Shown here one piece after another: positions 59,471 through 64,000 of a DNA stretch of 64,000 nucleotides. Both the position numbers and the translations under genes were made by a program. Every line of letters starts with the position of its first letter. Position 1 is the first letter of the stretch. The stretch is from Bettongia penicillata ogilbyi (Eukaryota; Chordata; Mammalia; Diprotodontia; Potoroidae). The notes under the pieces were generated by a model. That model was not told the DNA's origin and did no database searches. It was given only the letters and a program-made list of their open reading frames with translations. The DNA is taken from positions 12,243,070 through 12,307,069 of the forward strand of contig JAJHZJ010000496.1 of NCBI GenBank assembly GCA_023548195.1. Reading direction: 5' to 3'.

Positions 59471-60459
59471 GGTGTTCGGGGAAGATCAAGGGGACCCATT
59501 CAGGGGTATGGTATCAAAGTTCATAAAATCAGCAACATAGCTGAGAGAGGAGTGAAGGTTGGCCAGTTTGGCACTTTCACTAAAATGGAGGCACCAGGAA
59601 GAATTCACATAAAACTGCATTAGGACTTTGAGGTACCCTGTATTTCTATTAGTTGTCTGTATGTTTTGGAGATGAAGCCCTTGTGTGCGAAGTGTAGGAG
59701 TATTAGTGGAATGGAGGGAGAGGACATTCTATCCACGGTGAAAAACATGAAGCAAGGTACTTTTGGAGAGAATATGATGTGTGTTGAAGACAGCATGGAA
59801 ACTGGTCTATGTGGAGCCAAGGATTAGTTTTGAAGAGTAATAAGGAAGAAAAACTGTTTCAGTGAAATAGATTAGGTAAATGAGATAGAAAGAGCTTGAC
59901 TGTTAGGCTGAGCAATATTCCTTTGAAAGAGTTGGCAGAGGGGTGCCATTGTAGGCTCATATTGAAAGGGATATTTTAGAAGATTAATCTTGAAATACCA
60001 TGCAGGACAGAGCAGACAATGGAGAGCCTTAATTGGATAAAGAAACCTATAGGGAGATAGAATGCCATGAAGCCTCTGATTCCTTTTTAGCATTACTGTC
60101 AATCTTTTTTTTGGAAAAATCAATAAACAATACGCACAATGGCATTTTGTGTTATCTACACCTTTCAGTTGTTTGTGTGACTGTAGACATGCGATCTACT
60201 CTAGAAGACTACTTGAAAAGGCTTATCTGATCCCTGATCAAGAATGCCTTTGATGCTTGAGTAAATTATTCTGTAAACAAATTGGGAGAGATAGAAAAGA
60301 GAGCCTATGTTTTGGTCATTAATTGACCTCTTCTTGGTTGTGTTTTTTGGAGGCGTGGTGATAAAACCCGAGGTTTTTTCTATGCCTTTGATATCTTTTT
60401 GGTACCTTGAGAATCTTTCGCCACCCTCAGGTTTGTGACATCTAAGCCTTTAACCTACT

Positions 60460-60810
60460 CCATGAGCACTTGATCTATTCCAACTTCTCTTCATTGTCTT
60501 TCAGGACATTTCCACTTTGGCATGGGACTGTCTATTCCTGATCTCTGACCTAGTCTAATCACTAGTCACACATCACCAGACATCTCAAGCTGAATGTCTT
60601 ATAGGCATCTTAAACTCAACGTTCCCCAAACTCAACCCCCTGATCTTCCTGATTTCCATGTAACTGTTGAGGGTATCACCATCCTCTCATCACACCATCC
60701 CCTTTAATTCTAGTGCTAGTACATGGTTGTTTGCCTGTTGTTTCTCCGTTGGACTGTGAGCTCCTTCATAGCAGGGACTGTCTTTTGTCTTTCTTTGTAG
60801 TCTAAATATG
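60460..60810 (+). repeat. L2 LINE 3' fragment
   Basis: accagacatctcaagctgaa, ataggcatcttaaactcaac, and the 3' phrase gactgtgagctccttcatag followed by cagggactgtctttt. These are L2 landmarks. Confidence 0.75.
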
Positions 60811-61524
60811 GTGGCTTCACTGTCCTTGATTTTGAAGTTTGTTTGAAAAGTTTTTTCAGACCTTCACCATCTTCCATTTTTTTTGGGGGGAGGGTAGGGA
60901 TCTGACTTCCAGTTTCTTTGGATGATTTTGCTCTGTTGGCTCTCTCATCAGACTTTCCTTAAATTTATTCTTCCTCTACTCCCCTTTGATGCATTATGAG
61001 TAGTTTATGCTACTTACAGTCTTCCAACATCCTTCTTTGTAAGTGTTTACAAGGCAGTTTATAAATGTGCTCCTCTTGGTTGCCATATCTCTCTACTATT
61101 CATCAAGAGTTTGCTGGCTAAGGCAATTTGGTTTCTAGTTTTGTTTGGATTCTTTGTTATGGCAATTGATTCATTTCATATGGCAAATGATCCCATTTCT
61201 GGACTAAATATGCCAATTTTTTTCACTTATTTTCCATTTTTTTGATATCTGCAACTTGTTTAAATAGAGTTAGGTTAGAGTTTTAATTATACCCCAAATA
61301 TTTTTATGATTTTAATTATTGCTTAATTATTATATTAATTTTGATCTTTTCTCTAATGAGTCTATGGTCTAACTATCCACAGATAACTGTTTCAAAATTG
61401 AATGACCTACATTGGTAAGGACTAATATCATAAAATGATCAGTTTCATTTTTCAGTTTCATCATCATTAGTTGGTTCTTACTATCAATCATTCCTGCATT
61501 TGTGTATGTATGTTGTTTCCCCCA

Positions 61525-61621
61525 TAAATGCAAACTCCTTGAGGAAAACAACAATCTCCTTTTAGCCTTTGTGACCTTAGCAGCTAGCATAGGGCCTGGC
61601 ACATGGTAAGTGTTTAATAAA

Positions 61622-61624
<3 letters not shown>
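61525..61624 (+). repeat. L2 3' terminus, target of HAL1 insertion
   Basis: aaactccttgaggaaaacaa, then catagggcctggcacatggt and aagtgtttaataaatac. The conserved L2 end is cut directly by the poly(T) of the HAL1, so the HAL1 is the younger insertion. Confidence 0.75.

Positions 61625-61660
<36 letters not shown>
61625..61660 (-). repeat. Poly(A) tail of HAL1 (T36 on + strand)
   Basis: An uninterrupted run of 36 T. Such tails shorten and mutate quickly, so its purity supports a young insertion. Confidence 0.9.
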
Positions 61661-61673
<13 letters not shown>

Positions 61674-62688
61674 ATTTAGCTTTTTACATTCATTTTCACA
61701 AATTTTTGGGTTCCAAATTTTCTCCCCTTTTCTCCCCTCCCCCCACCCCAATACCCCAAGCAATCTAATTTTCCCTATCTTCAATCTGTCCTCTCTTCTG
61801 TCATCCCTCCCTTCCCTTGTCTCTATCTTCTCTTTTCTCCTGTAGGGCCAGATGACTTTCTATTCCTCATTAACTGTATGTCTTCTTTCCTAGTTGCAAC
61901 AACAATACTAAACAATTGTTCCTGAAACTTTGAGTTCCAAATTCTCCCCATCCCTCCCTCCCCATCCATTCCCTTTGGTACGGCAGGCAATTTATTATAG
62001 GCCATATCTGTGTAGCTTTGCAAGTGACCTTCCTGATAGTCGTGTTGTGTAAGACTAACTGAATTGCCATCCCTCTTAACCTGCCCCTCATTGTTTCTCT
62101 TCTGTCCTTTGATCCTGTCCCTCCCCAAGTGTTGACTTTCAATTTCTCCCTCCTCCCTTTGCCCTCCCTTCCATCATCCCCCCCCAATATCTCCTTCTCC
62201 CCCGCTTTCTTATACTGTAAGATAGGTTTTCATACCAAAATGAGTGTGCATTTCACTCCTTCGTTTAGTCAAATGTGATGAGGGTAAACTTTTGTTTGTT
62301 TGTTTGTTTTTTTTTTTTCCCTCAGCTCTCCTCTTTTTCCCTCCACTAAAAACATCTCCTACTTGCCTCTTAAATGACATATAGTTACCCCCTTCCATTT
62401 CCCCCTCTTTCCTCTCACTACATTTCTCTCTCACCATTTACCTTAATTTCTTTTAAGGTATGGTCCCATCCTATTCAGTTCAATCTGTGCTCTCTGTCTC
62501 TGCATGTGAATGCATGTGTGTATGTGTGTGCATGCGTGTACATGTGTATGTGTGATCCCACCAACCACCCAGGTACTGAAAAGTTTTAAGAGTTAGAAAT
62601 ATTGTCCTTCCCTGTATGAATGCAAACAGTTCATTTCTGGTAAGTCCCTTAATACTTCTCCTTGCTGTTTACTTTTGCATGCTTCCTC

Positions 62689-63795
62689 TCATTCTTGTGT
62701 TTGAAAGTCAAATTTTCTTTTCAGCTCTGGTCTTTTCATTAAGAATGATTGAAAGTCCTCTATTTCATTGAAAGACCATATTTTCCCTTGAAGTATTATA
62801 CTCAGTTTAGCTGGGTAGGTGATTCTTGGTTTCAGTCCTAGTTCCTTTGCCTTCTGGAATATCCTATTCCACGCCCTTCGATCCCTTAATGTAGAAGCTG
62901 CTAGATCTTGGGTTATCCTGATTATATTTCCACAGTACTGGAATTGTTTGTTTCTGGCTGCTTGCAAGATTTTTTCCTTGAGCTGGGAGTTCTGGAATTT
63001 GGCCACAATGTTCCTAGGAGTTTCTCTTTTTGGATCTCTTTCAGGTGGTGATCGATGGATTCTTTCAATACTTATTTTGCCCTCTGGTCCTAGAATGTCA
63101 GGGCAGTTTTCCTTGATAATTTCATGCAAGACGATGTCTAGGCTCTTTTTTTGATCATGGCTTTCAGGTAGTCCCATAATTTTTAAGTTGTCTCTCCTTG
63201 ATCTATTTTCCAGGTCAGTTGTTTTTCCCATGAGATATTTCACATTCTCTTCCATTTTATCGTTCTTTTGGTTTTGTTTGGTGATTTCTTGGTTTCTCAT
63301 AAAGTCATTAGACTCCATCTGTTCCATTCTAATTTTGAGAGAACTATTAAATTCAGTGAGCTTTTGAGCCTCTTTTTCCATTTGGCTCATTCTGCTTTTG
63401 AATGCATTCTTCTCCTCATTGGCTTTTTGAACCTCTTTTGCCAGTTGAGTGAGCCTATTTTTCAAGGTGTTAATTTCCTCAGCATTTTTTTGGGACTCCT
63501 TTACCAAGATATTGACCTTTTTTTCATACTCTTCTTGCATCTTTGTCATTTCTCTTCCCAGTCTTTCCTCCACCTGTCTAACTTGCTTTTCAAAATCCTT
63601 TTTAAGCTCTTCCAAGGCCTGAGCCCACCCAACACCCCCCTGGGGTGTCTGGGGTACTGAGGCCCCGCCCTCCACATCTTTCCCTGATGGGAAAAATACG
63701 TCCTCATCCTCCCCATCAGATCCGAAGGTCGGGATCATTTGCATTTGTTGGAAAAAACTCTCCAAAGTCTTATTTTTCTTTCCCTTTCTAGGCAT
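62689..63795 (-). CDS. HAL1/L1 ORF1 protein, intact (368 aa)
   Basis: An RNA-binding protein of the L1 type that coats element RNA and acts as nucleic acid chaperone; trimerises by coiled coil. Start is MPRKGKKNKTLESFF, the same start as in the second copy. Residues about 57-195 are a charged heptad-rich coiled coil; 200-255 the RRM-like domain ([14 protein letters not shown]); 258-350 the C-terminal domain ([40 protein letters not shown]). Length is close to usual L1 ORF1p. Basic N-terminus and Asp/Glu-rich 24-33. No reverse transcriptase follows, so activity would need L1 ORF2p from elsewhere. Whether it is expressed is unknown. Confidence 0.92.
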   Translation of the reverse strand: MPRKGKKNKTLESFFQQMQMIPTFGSDGEDEDVFFPSGKDVEGGASVPQTPQGGVGWAQALEELKKDFEKQVRQVEERLGREMTKMQEEYEKKVNILVKESQKNAEEINTLKNRLTQLAKEVQKANEEKNAFKSRMSQMEKEAQKLTEFNSSLKIRMEQMESNDFMRNQEITKQNQKNDKMEENVKYLMGKTTDLENRSRRDNLKIMGLPESHDQKKSLDIVLHEIIKENCPDILGPEGKISIERIHRSPPERDPKRETPRNIVAKFQNSQLKEKILQAARNKQFQYCGNIIRITQDLAASTLRDRRAWNRIFQKAKELGLKPRITYPAKLSIILQGKIWSFNEIEDFQSFLMKRPELKRKFDFQTQE

Positions 63796-64000
63796 TTTCC
63801 CAGCCAGTTACTTGACTTCTGAGATTCCTTTCCACCTCCGCCTGGATCCGCCCAGCTAGTCCTTGGCCTCTGAGATTCAAATGCGCTTTCCCGCGGCAAG
63901 CTTTAGTTCTGGCGCAGGGTGGGGGCAGGGCCCCTTCCTAGCTTGGGCCCTCAGGGGCTTTCTAAAGCGACTTTCAGGAACAGAGCGGGTGGGGGTGGGG

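Larger units (their letters stand above)
58525..61540. other. Intergenic stretch, few recognisable elements
   Basis: 59,340-59,470 is the unclassified repeat also at 21.4 kb; 60,460-60,810 is L2. 59.5-60.05 kb has repeat-like text without a class. No gene was recognised; the small frames have no family. Confidence 0.55.
61625..64000 (-). mobile_element. HAL1 (half-LINE-1), young copy, cut by the window edge
   Basis: Reads leftwards: 5' UTR with monomer-like GC-rich sequence (from beyond 64,000), intact ORF1 (63,795-62,689), about 1 kb of 3' UTR with polypyrimidine blocks on the + strand, then a T run of 36 (61,625-61,660), which is its poly(A) tail. The ORF1-to-3'UTR junction equals that of the 35.2-kb copy and there is no ORF2. 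A long pure tail and open ORF1 indicate recent insertion. The 5' target duplication lies outside the window. Confidence 0.9.

Noticed and set aside
62819..63660. Two + strand frames (111 and 130 codons)
   Set aside because: Antisense shadows of the intact HAL1 ORF1.

Overview
The window reads as a marsupial nuclear chromosome: spliced vertebrate genes sit in about 60% AT sequence with marsupial-type repeats. These are WSINE/MAR1-type tRNA-derived SINEs, ORF2-less HAL1 (half-LINE-1) elements, L2, MIR and old L1 and RTE fragments. The species cannot be fixed from sequence alone. There are two genuine protein-coding genes, facing each other, in the order seen on human 3q26.33 (FXR1 then DNAJC19, upstream of SOX2). 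No prokaryotic-style genes, CRISPR arrays or operons are present.

Region 1-16,500 (+ strand) holds the last six coding exons of FXR1, an RNA-binding regulator of translation. The first visible exon begins at 1699, the stop codon is at 15652-15654 and the polyA signal is at 16477-16482. All splice sites are canonical and the exons close in frame (963 nt, 320 residues plus stop). The optional parts of the family are present: an 87-nt segment inside the first exon, the 81-nt muscle-type exon, and the 92-nt exon whose skipping changes the C-terminus.

Region 16,500-32,948 is intergenic, between the two convergent 3' ends. It is mostly L2, MIR, SINE, CR1-like and RTE relics. A small GC-rich patch at 28.0-28.3 kb carries three RFX X-box-like palindromes.

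Region 32,949-45,800 (- strand) holds the complete DNAJC19 gene (TIM14/PAM18 family, mitochondrial import motor). It has six coding exons and encodes 116 residues with an intact HPD motif. Its CpG-island promoter carries two CCAAT boxes; a CRE and an E-box lie in intron 1. Intron 4 contains a full-length antisense HAL1 element with a 15-bp target-site duplication.

Region 45,800-64,000 has no conserved multi-exon gene. It holds SINEs, a full-length RPLP0 retrocopy (start codon ATG changed to ACG, otherwise open for 317 codons, 16-bp target duplication) inserted into a degenerate hexanucleotide array, fossil L1, L2 pieces, and at the right edge a young HAL1 on the minus strand with an intact 368-codon ORF1. 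By human synteny this side would lie in the SOX2-OT/SOX2 domain, but nothing seen here proves a transcript.

Overall the layout is ordinary mammalian sequence. The most notable items are the paired HAL1 copies sharing an ORF1-to-3'UTR junction, the start-loss RPLP0 retrocopy, the FXR1 splicing features with a possible intronic RNA fold, and the X-box cluster.
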